Positions 33,501-45,251 of a stretch of 64,000 nucleotides of DNA are shown here, piece after piece. The stretch lies in contig LATX02000154.1 of NCBI GenBank assembly GCA_001466705.2, forward strand, positions 620,001 through 684,000, read 5' to 3'. The position numbers and the translations under genes were made by a program. Each line of letters opens with the position of its first letter. Positions within the stretch are counted from its first letter, which is position 1. This DNA comes from Moniliophthora roreri. Taxonomy: Eukaryota; Basidiomycota; Agaricomycetes; Agaricales; Marasmiaceae. Under the pieces are notes generated by a model. That model worked only from the letters and a program-made list of their open reading frames with translations. It was not told the origin of the DNA and searched no databases.

Positions 33501-35797
33501 GAAATGGTTCACCGGTCGTCCGACAGGGTACCCCTATGGCGTTCATCGAGAGAGGTATTGATAGGGAGAAGAGATCGTTGGATATGGGAAGCATAGATGA
33601 AAGACCGTCTTCAGGTGGGGGGAGCATTGGTGGTGTGCCTACCACTGCCTCGAGTCCTTCGCGACCAGGCCCCCTAGGACGTAAACCTTCTGGTGCACGT
33701 GCGCAACAAACATCACAAGCGACGAACAACCGTATGAATTACTCAGGAAACGTCCAACAATACCACCAACAGCAACAGCCTCCAGTCCGTCGCCCAACTC
33801 AAGTCACAGAATCCGAAGAAGACATAGAGGAAGACAGTATGGACGAAGTCGTCACTGCTGGCTCTGCTGTCCGTGGCTCTGGACGTGCTGCATCACCGCC
33901 AGGTCAAAAATCGCCCCCACCGGTTTCCGCTGTGACAGATGATTCAAGCTTAGATGTATTAGCAGCGTTGTCGTATCTTGATGTGGCAGACGCGTCAGAA
34001 CAGCAGTTGGGTGTGGAGAAGGTTGTCAATTCGCCAGCAAACCATGTCGCTAACACCGTGGCCCCTTTACGGACGCCTCGTGCAGCGTCGACCTCGCCTC
34101 CACCGGTACCTGTTCCAGCCAAGGCTGCTGGAGCTAAATCATCATTTGCACCATCGACAAAGGCTGCTGAGAGAAAAGCCAAGGCTCAAGCTCAACAAGC
34201 AGCCGCCGCAGCGGCTGCTAGCCGACCTGGTAGGGCTGCAAACGGGAAGCGAAAAATGCGGTCTGCGAAGGCGGGAGAGGGTGCTTGGAGTAGCGATGAG
34301 GAAGAAGAGGAGGAAGAAGAAGAGGAGGAGGAGGAGGAGGAAGAGGAAGAGGATAATGAAGAAGTTGATTCAGATGGAGAGCCCCCCAAGGCACCTTCGG
34401 CACCGGCCTCATCGAATAACTCCGTTAGACCACTGGGTCCTGGAGGTGATCCTAACGAGTTTGCACAACCTCCCCATCTTCGACCACCTCGGACATTGCC
34501 ACAGGTGCCTCCTGGTCGTCCCATAGGTGAGTATATCCCGTCTATTCAGAAAGTGATTTGTGCTGACATCTCTCAAGGTGAATCGGATGAATATCCCCCT
34601 CGCCGGCCTTCCGAGCAGTATTCACAAATGGGAAGAAGCATGTACTACGAAGACGCCTCACCGTCTGCACCTGCACGATCTCACACTGAACATCTGCACC
34701 CTCAACCAACAGCTCCTCGTCATAACATGTGGAGTCAGGTTCTTGATCCTGATCATAAAAATAACGAACCTCCGAACAACGGTCGCGATACCTTTGTTCA
34801 GTTAGAATCACCGTCGCAAACCATGACAAAGGCTTTCACACCGCAAGGTCTTCTCTCAGCCGGACTTCAGGACAAACAGGGTCGTTCAGCCAAACGTCAG
34901 GAAGAGCTTGCTCGTGAAAGTGGCGCCTCGCTCATTAACGTGCCCAATAAGCCACCACCGCCTCAAACAGGACTGTTGGGTGCCATCACTGCTCACGAGC
35001 GGGAACGTAAACGTGAGGGTGGCGTAGGGGCAGCCTTGACCGAACGCGAACGCGAGAAGCGTATGGCTGAGGAGAGACAGCGGCGGTTCGACGATGCCCA
35101 GCGTCAACAGCTCGACCAGATGCAACAAGGTGGTTCTATGTATGGCGCTCAGTTTGGGATGAACCCAATGATGATGGGCATGGGCATGAATCCCATGATG
35201 ATGAGTATGAATCCAATGATGACTGGCGCTGGCATGGGCATGAACCCGATGATGACTGGTGGTGGAATGAACCCGATGATGACCGGCTACAGCATGATGC
35301 CAGGGTTCAATCCTCAGCATATGTTTGCGGCTCAGCAAGCCGCCCAGGCCTATCAACAGGCCATGATGGCGTTTTCATCTGGTGGTTCTCAAGCTGGAGA
35401 TGGCAATAACGGTAATGGTGCTTCACCGCAGTTGAATCCCATGATGACTGGGAGTAACATGATGAGCGGTATGGGCATGAATGGGGGGATGGGAATGGGT
35501 AGCATGGGCTTTGATCCCCGAGTGTCGATGATGGGTATGGGGGGCATGGGAGGCATGATGAATCCCATGGGCATGCAGATGACAGGAATGTCACAGTTTG
35601 ACCCTCGCTTCCCCCCGCAAAATACCCCATCACCGATGAACGAATTACCCTCATCTCTTCTTGCTCCCGGTGCGATGGGAAGCAACTCACCATCACCCTC
35701 TCCTGCTGGCCGTAGTTCACCTTTAGCTAGACCGGTCAACGAGCAACCTGATGGTGGTGCTCGTGGATCACGACCCACCAGCCCCAAACCTCAGTGA
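30521..35797 (+). CDS. Large PH-domain protein, CAF120/SKG3-like
   Basis: Exons 30521-31138, 31205-31433, 31491-32018, 32080-32186, 32240-34526 and 34578-35797 sum to 1662 residues in frame. The first 120 residues are Ser/Gln/Pro-rich. Then comes the PH region: HKIYFSGPLIRRIERD, GWTEVWAQLGGTTLSIWDMN and NLLFFACPNTNALISWASAL, and a second PH-like part (LEGWVRIRIAGQTDWKSVWM, AFAVYPERPELI, REGWLLVMPQ, AFHDAFKLYGRP). This two-part arrangement is that of the CAF120/SKG3 family, linked in yeast to CCR4-NOT and bud-site protein sets. The remaining ~1000 residues are disordered, with a poly-Glu run and a Met-rich repeat tail. The last intron (34527-34577) is 51 nt and in frame, so retention would not break the frame. 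Confidence 0.82.
34298..34353 (+). repeat. Poly-Glu codon run (gag/gaa) in the CAF120-like gene
   Basis: A purine-only GAR tract encoding about 18 consecutive Glu, flanked by acidic residues (WSSDEEE..., DNEEVDSDGE). It is a likely length-variable trinucleotide repeat. Confidence 0.85.
35152..35615 (+). repeat. Met/Gly-rich 'NPMM(T/M)G' peptide repeat in the CAF120-like C-terminus
   Basis: At least eight units of the type MNPMMTG, MNPMMMG or GMGMNPMM occur between 35152 and 35300, and more (LNPMMTGSNMMSGMGM and MMNPMGMQMTGM) up to about 35600. The nucleotide copies differ at third positions, so the repeat is kept at the peptide level. Confidence 0.85.
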
Positions 35798-36225
35798 TGA
35801 ATCAATTTATGACTAGGATGGAAGGAAGCGTAGATTCATGGACAGCGCAAAAGTACATAAACACATCCACGGATATTTATCCCGTTCATTCTTTTTGTCC
35901 CTTTTTTGTTGGATTCCCTGTCATATCCATGCATGCTTCGCTCCTTTTTATTTCGTTTTCTATCATCTAGGTACTGCAATTTCATTTACTTTAGCTGCGT
36001 CATTGAGGGCAATAAATTATCTTATTGGTTGTAGAAAGCTCGTACCCCCGCATTCTTCGCTATACGCAGCTTGGGCGCTTGAGCTTATTCATGTCATTTG
36101 ACCGTCTTTATCGCATTCATCTTTAGCATGTTCGCCTCGAGCACTATAAGAACCCCTTTGCTGCGTTCACAATCTTGTCCAATCTTTTACTGAATCTTGG
36201 CCTATAGCTACTTTCCACGAACCAG
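35798..36225. other. Intergenic: 3' end of CAF120-like gene and helicase promoter
   Basis: About 430 bases between two plus-strand genes. T-rich from 35880 to 36000. The 36210-36225 part is also present in the downstream helicase pseudogene copy. Nothing else recognised. Confidence 0.45.
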
Positions 36226-39136
36226 ATGTCTACCACACGAAAAAAGCTCCCCATTTTTTCCCAAACCTTTATCGATGGAGGGTCAGCGCACAGCCATATC
36301 AATACGCAGAAAATTAAATACCATATCATCAAAGAGGAGAATCTGGAGGAACTGACCGTCGACCGATTCCTCGAACTCAATGCAGGACCTCTTGGTATCT
36401 CTCCAGGATATGATCAGCAGACCAAGGCTCTCGCTGCACTGGCCATTGTGGGTGGAAGCTTATGCCTTGTCGTTGAGTTTCCCGAGAATCGGGGAAGGAA
36501 AAATGGCCCTAGGAATCGACGGGCGAACGGTAAAGGTGCGAAAGAAGAAGCAGATCTCGAATCGAAGGAGCCAAAAGAATACAGACCGCAACGTGAATGG
36601 CTTCAACGCATCCTTGCTCAACCTGCAGGAATATTCGCATTCGATATCGCACCTTTGACACTCTCACTATATTCTGATCTCAACCTCCTCATTCACCAAG
36701 GTGTAGACATCCAGTCTGCATTGGAACTTATGCTGCCTCCGGACGAACGACCCAAAGGTGGAGGAATGTCAGACAGAAAGAACCCTCTAGATGCTATTGT
36801 GCAATGTGTTGGAGAGGGTGTTGGAGAGGGTGTTGGAGAGGGTGTCAAAGTGCATACGTCGATAGTGAACGGGGTTTTCGGGGATCTGTTCTACGAGGCG
36901 GGAGACAAGGCGAAGGAACTCGATATGATGCAGCGTGCCTGGGCTGCCCATTTCGTAGCTACATTCGAGAACGGTCAGCAGACGTTTGACGATGCGCCGA
37001 GGATAGACCTGCGCAAGTTTACCGAAGACGTCAGTTCTTTTTGTCTTTCAACATCCGGAATGTAACTGACATCCGCTGAAGCAATTGATTATGCTGGCCA
37101 AATTAGCTGGGGATGATCTTCGTCTAGAATCGCTGAAGCCGATGGAGACGAAACACGCGTTCTCCGGTCCGTCTGCAGACTCTGAACAGGTTGACCTGGT
37201 TCAAGTTCGGTCGGAATCATACAAATCGAAGATCATGAAGAACCAGGTACTTATGCATGCACCTCGTCCCACTGAACTACTTACGATGCCGCGACAATAT
37301 CAGAATTTGAAGGTGCAAGTCAAGACGCAGCAAGGGGCTTCATACACTATCGCAAGCCACAGTATGAGCGTCCGAGGGCGTCAAGCAAGCTTTGCCAGAA
37401 ACAAGATGGTCAATCATGCGGAAGTTACTGCGATAATATCGACGGGCCGTGATGGCCCAACGCTAGCAGATATGAAGCGAGCGGCCTTGGCGTTACAAAT
37501 TCTTCAAGGAAACACTTCACTACTGAATTCCAACCCATGGATACAGAACATATGGTTTCCACCCACTGACTCCGAACTCTTGAACTGGCCAAAGGCGTGG
37601 TCCAGATACAAGTCACAACCGATAGCTATCCCGGACAGCACACCCATACTCAATTCCTCCCAGAGTACTGCAGTCGAACATATGCTGTCAGACTCGGACG
37701 AACATCGAATCGTCCTCATCCAAGGACCGCCAGGCACTGGCAAGACTTCTGTAATAGCCAAATATGTCATTAGCTCTGTAGAAGCCGGAGTGTATGGGAT
37801 CTGGCTGGTAGCGCAATCCAATGTAGCGGTGAAGAACATCGCCGAAAAGTTGCTAGCAATTGGATTCCTGAAATGGAAACTACTGGTATCCACTGACTTT
37901 CATTTTGATTGGTGATTTATCCTTCCCCTTTTCTCATTTTCGTTATTGACACCCATCTGAAATAGGCACGAGCATCTGTACACCAGTCTAGGGGCCCAGG
38001 GACATAATCTCATTCGATCCAACGAGTTCAGGAATGTTACAGACAGGGATTTGAAAGAATGTCGCGTCATTCTATGTACCTTGAGTATGCTGTCGAATAG
38101 ATGGCTCACCAAATTCACTCGAGTGATTCCTATACGGACAATGGTGGTAGATGAAGCCAGTCAGATCCAAATCGGTGACTATTTTGGACCTTTCGATGTT
38201 GCCAAGGACACACTTAGAAAGGTATGTTTTATCGGAGATGATAAGCAGCGTGCGTACATAGATCATACCAATATGACAAAGTGTCTGACACCTTCCTTAG
38301 TGCCACCGTACGGACAAGAAGATCTCGGAACTTTGAAGAGTATATTTGAGGTTACACATTTGCGTCGTCGAATCGATTTCCTCGACACTCAGTGCAAGTC
38401 TTTGTTGTTCGTCGTCTCTTTTGCATTTGTAGCTGATGAAATATTTAGATCGTATGCCGCCACAAATTGGCAGCTTTGTTTCCTGTCATGTATATGATGG
38501 CCTCCTGAACTCAAATCCTCATCACCCAATCACTGATGAGGTGCTAGCTTGTCGGCTTGTCAATGTCAGCGGAAAAGAAGAAAAGGAAGGGTCCTCGTGG
38601 AAGGTAGGCCACTGTTTCGTGTGGTATATCCTGATCTCATATCGTGTATCGCAGAACGTGCAGGAGGCATTGGAGATCATGAAGATCTCACAGCATCTAC
38701 AAGATGCTGGGGAGAGCTTCCGGGTTATCACGCCATATGATGGACAGAGGAACTACATTGAACACCTGATGAAGCAAAACGAATTACAGTGGGAGGATAA
38801 ATGCTTCAACGTTGATTCATTCCAAGGTGCGTATTTCCCTCCATGGACTTGACGTGTTCTTACTTTTGCCTGTCTGTAGGAAACGAAGAGAACATAATCA
38901 TCATATCATTGGTCCGGTCTAGAGCAATAGGGTTTCTCGACAACCTTAGGCGAACTAATGTTATGCTCACTCGTTGTAAGCGCGGTATGATAATCGTTAC
39001 CAGCCGCGCTTTTTTGGAGGGTGCTGGCGCTGTTTCACTTGTCGGGGACCTCAAGAGGCACTTAGAGGATAACCTAAAGGAGAGGGCATGGTTAAGTGAA
39101 GATGAATTGCGAGATGGAAGATTCTGGGGACGTTGA
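36226..39136 (+). CDS. Upf1-type superfamily 1 helicase (putative RNA/DNA helicase)
   Basis: Seven exons (36226-37029, 37082-37911, 37966-38249, 38301-38393, 38449-38603, 38655-38826, 38880-39136) sum to 864 residues. Helicase motifs in order: I, IQGPPGTGKTSVIAKY (near residue 490); Ia, WLVAQSNVAVKNIAEKL; II, MVVDEASQIQ; III, FIGDDKQLPPYGQ; IV region, FLDTQYRMPPQIG; V, VDSFQGNEENIIIISLVRS; VI, RTNVMLTRCKRGMIIV. This is the Upf1/SMUBP2/Sen1-like set. The N-terminal 450 residues have no zinc-binding domain that I can see; they include a VGEG minisatellite. The intron after 38393 uses GC-AG (gcaagt donor), which is the only way to give the conserved QYRMP. It is convergent with carnitine acetyltransferase, with stops 53 bp apart. 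A truncated copy of exon 1 lies 5.5 kb downstream. Confidence 0.9.
36808..36843 (+). repeat. 12-bp coding minisatellite (3 x gttggagagggt) in the helicase gene
   Basis: Three perfect 12-nt units encode VGEGVGEGVGEG. The downstream pseudogene copy has two units, so copy number has changed since the duplication. Confidence 0.9.
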
Positions 39137-39189
39137 GCTCTAGTTGCATTATTTTTGTAATGTAAATGTGACGGCATTAGGCCCATGGC

Positions 39190-41659
39190 TCATAATCTAC
39201 TAGGAAGGGGAGTACGTGTAGCTTCTAGCTGTATACAAATAGATCTCATATCACTCATGGCCTTTGCGACTGCCTTCTTAAATTCCTCCGTTGATGTTGA
39301 TGAATTTGAATGCTTGCACTCGATACCAAACTTGACAACATTGGGTGCAGCCATATCTAAAGACAGTGTGAAAAACAGCAAAGATCAGGGTCGAGATGCA
39401 AACCTACAGTTGATACCGTAGCCATCGGGGTATATTGCACCAAAACTGCACTCATGTCAGCAAGCAGAACACCGGAATTGCACAAATGCTTACCCAGTTC
39501 CTCGGAACCAATGTCCAGCGCTCAATCCACTCGTACTTAGGCACCATTGCTGACTCCGGGAGAATAGGGGATCGTTCAGGATCTCTGCGCCCTCCTGATC
39601 TCGCAGCATAAGCCGCAATCCAAGTAGATGTCGGTCTATACCACGACCAGTCATAGCCTCTCGTGTCAAAGATGTGTGCGTTCGGATTGTGCGTTGCAGA
39701 AGTGATGCTTTGTTCTCAATCTAGGGAGTATTCGTCAGCCTTGAACACGAGGAAGGTGGTACATGGTACAAACAGATTGGGCAGGGTCATCCATTGACAA
39801 CACAAATGCTCTACTGTCCGTTGAAAGCGTTCTGATGGTCTCAGTACGACCCTTGTTGAACATCCGAATCAAGGTCGTTTCGTATGTCGCCGTAAAATAG
39901 CCCTGTGTTCTGTACCACGCGAGCTGAAGTGCCGTTTGGATGAATGCATCGGGGCTCAGTCTTACTGAGCGTCCAACATGTTAGAGATAGGTATGATGGG
40001 TGGTTGTCGTTACACTCACCGTCTCGCATCCAATCAGTTCCAAATTCTTCAAACCAAAACACACTATAGTCCGAGTCTTCAATGATCCGTTCTGCATTCT
40101 TCCGAGCTTCGACACATGCGGATAGCATAACTTCGTCAGTGTCCCAGTCCAAACGCGACCATCCCTGATCTGAGTCTGCAAAGGCATGGTGAGGATAGAC
40201 CGCAAGACTACGATCTACGCCTTGTACAATAGCATACTCGGCTACTATACTAGGTACCAGGGCATCACAAGGTGAATGCTCACCCATGGCACCAGCTCTG
40301 CCAGATGGGTCAACAATGAGAGTGAAAGGCTTGTCGAACCAGCGATTCGACACGTTGGAAGAGACACCACGGATAGAGTGAAGATGGCTATCCAGATTTT
40401 CCTGAGTTGTCCCTGTCGGCGGAGGAAGAGAGCTTGACCGCGAAGGAATAATATGGGTTTCAGAGTCAAGGGAAAGACACATGAGAGAGTTGACTATAGC
40501 CTGGTGCGTGACACGGTTACGCTCAGAGATGGAAAGAAGGTGTCGCAGATTCTGAGGAGACAAATGAGATCGTGGACGTTTGGAATACGAAAAGACACAC
40601 CGTGGCCCAACGATCTCGTTCATCAGCACTAAGGACACCTATTTCGAGGGCATATCCAGCCCTATTACGTGCATCTTGCACTATAGCATGCAACCTAGAG
40701 AGGATGACTTCCGGATTTGACAAGATCGGAGTTTCAGAATCGCTGGATTGTGGCTCGTATGTGCGAAGAGAGTAGAACCAGTTATTGACAACGACCACAA
40801 TACACTGAGCGGAAGGTTCCGTGGGAGATGGAGGCATTGAGAGAACATCACATTCCGTTTTAGGTATGCGACAGACATTAAACATCTTGGATACATTTTC
40901 ACGGAACCAGACGCCTAGAGTCGCCGAGTCAGCCGTGATGCTGCAAAAAGTGAACGCGAATCTTTACCGGTCCGTGTCGTGTCAGGATGGACTTCTTGAC
41001 TTTGAAGAATTCACGTTAGTTGTGGACGGCATAGAATTTCAAGGTGAGAACACATACGCATCCACTTTATTTTTGAACTCCAAAGTTCGATGGACCAACC
41101 ACGCCGCACGTTTCATTTGCCAGTTGGTATGACCTGCCACTGGAACGGGCGTTATGGGATGCAAATCGTCGTCATAAAACGCGAGCCACCAATTGGAGTT
41201 GACTAACAGCGGTGCTCTCCATTCCAAGTACGTTTTCAACCAAAAATTATCGTTCAACCAGTTATTGGGCGACTCTCTGTCCAACGCTGGAGCGAGTAAG
41301 TCACAGAAATCAACACGGGGAAGCCATTACTGACCTTGGAGTCTCTCCTGGCAAGTCTTCCCAATCCCCGAACAAAAATCATCCGCCCATTCCTTTCGGA
41401 GTGCGTAGGCGTCTTCGTATGGTGCACCACCACGAACAGCATCTTCCATTAAGAAAGGCTCTAATGATTTCAGGTACTTTTCCATGGTACTCCGTAGATC
41501 TGGAATAGGAAGACGAGGCAAAACGACCGGTTTCGGGGCCTGTTCATTGGCGTTGGGCTGGGCGAAGCCAAAGCCGATGTTGAGTGATCTGGCAGCCGGG
41601 GTATTCGAGTACATCGTCTGGTATAGCCTAGAAGACTTGCGATATACTGTCCTGTACAT
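39190..41659 (-). CDS. CAT2: Carnitine O-acetyltransferase, with predicted mitochondrial and peroxisomal signals
   Basis: Eight exons (41335-41659, 41058-41286, 40601-40940, 40020-40551, 39774-39964, 39494-39720, 39408-39445, 39190-39356) sum to 682 residues, all phases checked. The enzyme transfers acetyl groups between CoA and carnitine. Landmarks: LPRLPIPDLRSTMEKYL, the DNFWLKTYLEWRAPL segment, MFNVCRIP, FTLIVDPSGRAGAMGEHSPC with the catalytic His, LSPDAFIQTALQLAWYRTQG, TYETTLIRMFNKGRTETIR, HLLGLRLM and GFGAIYPDGYGINY. The protein ends in SRL, a peroxisomal PTS1-type tripeptide, and starts MYRTVYRKSSRLYQTMYS, which looks like a mitochondrial presequence; MYSNTP at 41614 is an alternative start. 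That fits the known dual location of fungal Cat2. Its upstream flank is the helicase pseudogene (from 41741), only 80 bp from the start codon. Confidence 0.9.
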
Positions 41660-41740
41660 CTCTACAGCATTTCGTTGAGAGGTATTTATTTTCTCTCGCT
41701 GGGCCGCGGAAGCGGAGGGCCGGGACTTTCTTTGTCTCCG

Positions 41741-42667
41741 ACTTTCCACGAACCAGATATCTACCAAACGAAAAAAATTCCCCATTTTTTCCCCAAACCT
41801 TGATCGATGGAAGCTCAGCACACAGCCATATCAATACGCAGAAAATTAAATAACACATCATCGAAGAGGAGAATCTGGAGGAACTGACCGTCGACCGATT
41901 CCTCGAACTCAATGCAAGACCTCTTGGTATCTCTCCAGGATATGATCAACAGACCAAGGCTCTCGCTGCACTGGCCATTGGGGGTGGAAGCTTATGCCTT
42001 GTCGTTGAGTTTCCCGAGAATCGGGGAAGGAAAAATGGCTCTAGGAACCGACGGGCGAACGGTAAAGGTGCGAAAGAAGAAGCAGATCTCGAATCGAAGG
42101 AGCCAAAAGAATACAGACCGCAACGTGAATGGCTTCAACGCATCCTTGCTCAACCTGCAGGAATATTCGCATTTGATATCGCACCTTTGACACTCTCACT
42201 ATATTCTGATCTCAACCTCTTCATTCACCAAGGTGTAGAAGAACCCTCTAGATGCTGTTGTGCGATGTGTTGGAGAGGGTGTTGGAGAGGGTGTCAAAGT
42301 GCATACGTCGATGGTGAACGGGGTTTTCGGGGAGCTGTTCTACGAGGCGGGAGACAAGGCGAATGAACTCGATATGATGCAGCATGCCTGGGCTGCCCAT
42401 TTCGTAGCTACATTCGAGAACGGTCAGCAGACGTTTGACGATGCGCCGAGGATAGACCTGCGCAAGTTTACCGAAGACGTCAGTTCTTTTTGTCTTTCAA
42501 CATCCGGAATGTAACTGACATCCGCTGAAGCAATTGATTATGCTGGCCAAATTAGCTGGGGATGATCTTCGTCTAGAATCGCTGAAGCCGATGGAGACGA
42601 AACACGCGTTCTCCGGTCCGTCTGCAGACTCTGAACAGGTTGACGTGGTTCAAGTTCGGTCGGAATC
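41741..42667 (+). pseudogene. Truncated duplicate of the helicase gene 5' end
   Basis: Nearly identical to 36210-37217, in direct orientation, from 'actttccacgaaccagat' to 'gttcggtcggaatc'. Differences: the start ATG is ATA; an extra C in the 'ttttttcccc' run shifts the frame; about 70 bases are deleted after 'caaggtgtaga' (42239); one 12-bp VGEG unit is missing; and scattered substitutions. Intron 1 of the parent is retained, so it arose by DNA duplication and not by retroposition. Homology stops abruptly at both ends, with no helicase motifs copied. The copy sits head-to-head with the carnitine acetyltransferase gene and occupies its promoter area. Confidence 0.95.
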
Positions 42668-43050
42668 TTTCGAGCTGCGAGTCATCGAGTTATGCGTTCC
42701 TTAGAATGAGGGTCGTGGAACGAGATATGAAGCTGACGACCAGAGATGGGAGCGGGCCCACTGTCGCGAAAATAAATTTTCGAGACTGCGGAAACGGGAT
42801 GTTGAAGTCCGAATGCAGGCACCCCAATGATGTCTTGAAGAGATAGTTTTTGATTTTTGGAGTTGATCACATCTTGATTGGGAAAGTTGGGAAAGCTGTA
42901 CAGAAGACCTCTTTTAGTTGTATAGATTCCAAGGTTTGCTGTCTGATAGCATGTTGTTGTGTTGGAGCTCATTGGCATGTACTTTCACAGATAATCAACA
43001 GTGTGTTACAACCCACTGGATTTGATTTGTGAAAAGAACATTTTGGAAGT
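42668..43050. other. Transition from gene space to CpG-poor repeat DNA
   Basis: Up to about 42850 CpG is common ('tcgagctgcgagtcatcgag'); beyond it CpG nearly vanishes. No gene recognised. This marks the left edge of the mobile-element block. Confidence 0.5.
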
Positions 43051-43600
43051 CATATTTATAGCCTTTGAATATCAATCAGATGCCACAAAGATCCCAGGAA
43101 ATGGAGCATACCTTCTCTTCTGGCCTCAAAAATCTAGCCTGTTGTGATGTTGGTTCAAGAGATGCAAACACTTATTCATCTAGTATTTGGACTTTATGTC
43201 TTTATGTCTTCTCCTGGGCCTGATTCTTATCATTATCTATGCCTCTCAAAGTACCAAACTGTCAGGACCTTCAAGTTAGACTGACTAATTGAATTCTTTG
43301 ACATGGATATTTAACCAAACATATGAAGATTCAATAACACATCAGACATATCTTTGCTATGTTTGGCAAATTGCAGAATATATCAAAGGATTGTTTGTCA
43401 GTACTGACTGAGACAATGCTCATGACATATAAAAGAATGTCCAGAGGGTAATATTTTCTTAACCTTCAACCACCACCATCTCTCCTTTCCATCATCATAT
43501 TTGGTCTCTAGCTTGACTTTCCTTCCCTTCCACTCCCTCCTATCATCCATCCTGGCTGACCTCTCTTTCTCTCCCCCATATTCTTTTCTTCCTCACCATG
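43050..43600. other. CpG-poor A/T-rich repeat-like DNA, unassigned
   Basis: No coding signal. A C/T-rich stretch (43460-43560) precedes the possible start of the DIRS-like element. Composition matches the elements to the right, so it is probably also old mobile DNA. Confidence 0.35.
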
Positions 43601-44122
43601 TTTATCTCATCCAACAATGTGTTACAGAGGGATGCATCCCTCTGTCTTGCTAATAGATGTAATTCTGTTATATAGATTTTTATTGATGTTGCTGGCCTTG
43701 ACATTTGCTCTATTGGTATGTATACTAGTTCTTGATTGTTGTGGCAGTCAAAAACCTTTGACTGAGGTCTATGCCAGCAAGCCATGTGACTATGCCAGCT
43801 CATCACTGACAATGATGCCACTGGGCCCTTCAACAATGCCTCAATCATTGTCCACCATTTCTGCCACTAGCCTCTGGGCCTCTTGTTGTTCTCTCATGTA
43901 TATATTGCTTCTCATGTCTTCTCTCATATTTGTGTCCTTGTTTCTTGTCATCATATGTATAGTTTGATAGCCTCAGTTGAGGTCTATCTCTTTCTTCACA
44001 GGTTCTTCACCATAGCTTCTGCACTGAGGTACTTCTGCATTGTTTGCCCCAGCAGTTGCATAATTTGGAAGAAGAATGGCAAATTTGCCTCTGAAAGCCA
44101 GGTTCCTCTGGCCATTATTCAA

Positions 44123-45251
44123 CAATTTGATGAAGCACCCACTTTTCCTTCACTTCTGATGTCTCCTCCAGCAGAACCTGCAGAATCCCATTCTATACCA
44201 TCTACACCCTGCCTTGGAAGAATTGACATCATGAATGATTTTTCTTCACTGAAGATGCTCAAAAACCTATGCCTCTACTATGAAAACACAAGGCCTGTGG
44301 TGCCAAAATACCCCTGAAAAAGGTATATATAAGTTCTTGATTCTCAGTTTTTGTTTTGCAAGTTGGTTTGGTGTGGTTTACTGTTACTGCAATGTCAAGA
44401 ATAATCTCAGCATCTTACTCAGTAGTTCAGAGATGAATGCCTTCAAAACAACTTCTCAGATCGAGATTGGTATTTGTTTTTATAAATATTTTCTTGATAT
44501 ATGGTTTATTAATCACTTCAAAAGCAAAACTAGTATAAGGTTTGACCAGAAACTGCCCAAAGATTAAACTTCTTCTAAGTGGGAACAAAAGTACCTCTTG
44601 TACCTGAATATAGCCCTCTTAGCTATGTTCTGCAATGATTCTCAAGAGGACAAATCTTCTAGACACTGCTAGCCTGAAACCCTCTCTGATTCATGTTGAA
44701 ACACCAGACTATACTGATGTACATTAGCTACTCTTTTAGTAGACTGATACAATGTTCTTCTTATCAGAAAACGTGCCTCTTGTGTTAAAAACTAAGCTCT
44801 TCCTAGCTTTTATTTNCAATTTGATGAAGCACCCACTTTTCCTTCACTTCTGATGTCTCCTCCAGCAGAACCTGCAGAATCCCATTCTATACCATCTACA
44901 CCCTGCCTTGGAAGAATTGACATCATGAATGATTTTTCTTCACTGAAGATGCTCAAAAACCTATGCCTCTACTATGAAAACACAAGGCCTGTGGTGCCAA
45001 AATACCCCTGAAAAAGGTATATATAAGTTCTTGATTCTCAGTTTTTGTTTTGCAAGTTGGTTTGGTGTGGTTTACTGTTACTGCAATGTCAAGAATAATC
45101 TCAGCATCTTACTCAGTAGTTCAGAGATGAATGCCTTCAAAACAACTTCTCAGATCGAGATTGGTATTTGTTTTTATAAATATTTTCTTGATATATGGTT
45201 TATTAATCACTTCAAAAGCAAAACTAGTATAAGGTTTGACCAGAAACTGCC
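44123..45251. repeat. Direct repeat around N at 44816: 44123-44558 equals about 44817-45251
   Basis: About 435 bases are nearly identical on both sides of the single N. It behaves as a contig overlap that was not merged. It holds the end of the DIRS gag-like start and the end of X. Confidence 0.85.

Noticed and set aside
41335..41821. Longer N-terminus for carnitine acetyltransferase (frame open to 41821)
   Set aside because: The extra part is antisense to the helicase pseudogene, so openness there is accidental.
43617..43967. Hydrophobic 116-codon plus-strand frame as a membrane-protein gene
   Set aside because: Lies in CpG-poor T-rich repeat DNA, where Leu/Ile/Phe-rich frames arise from composition; no family signal.
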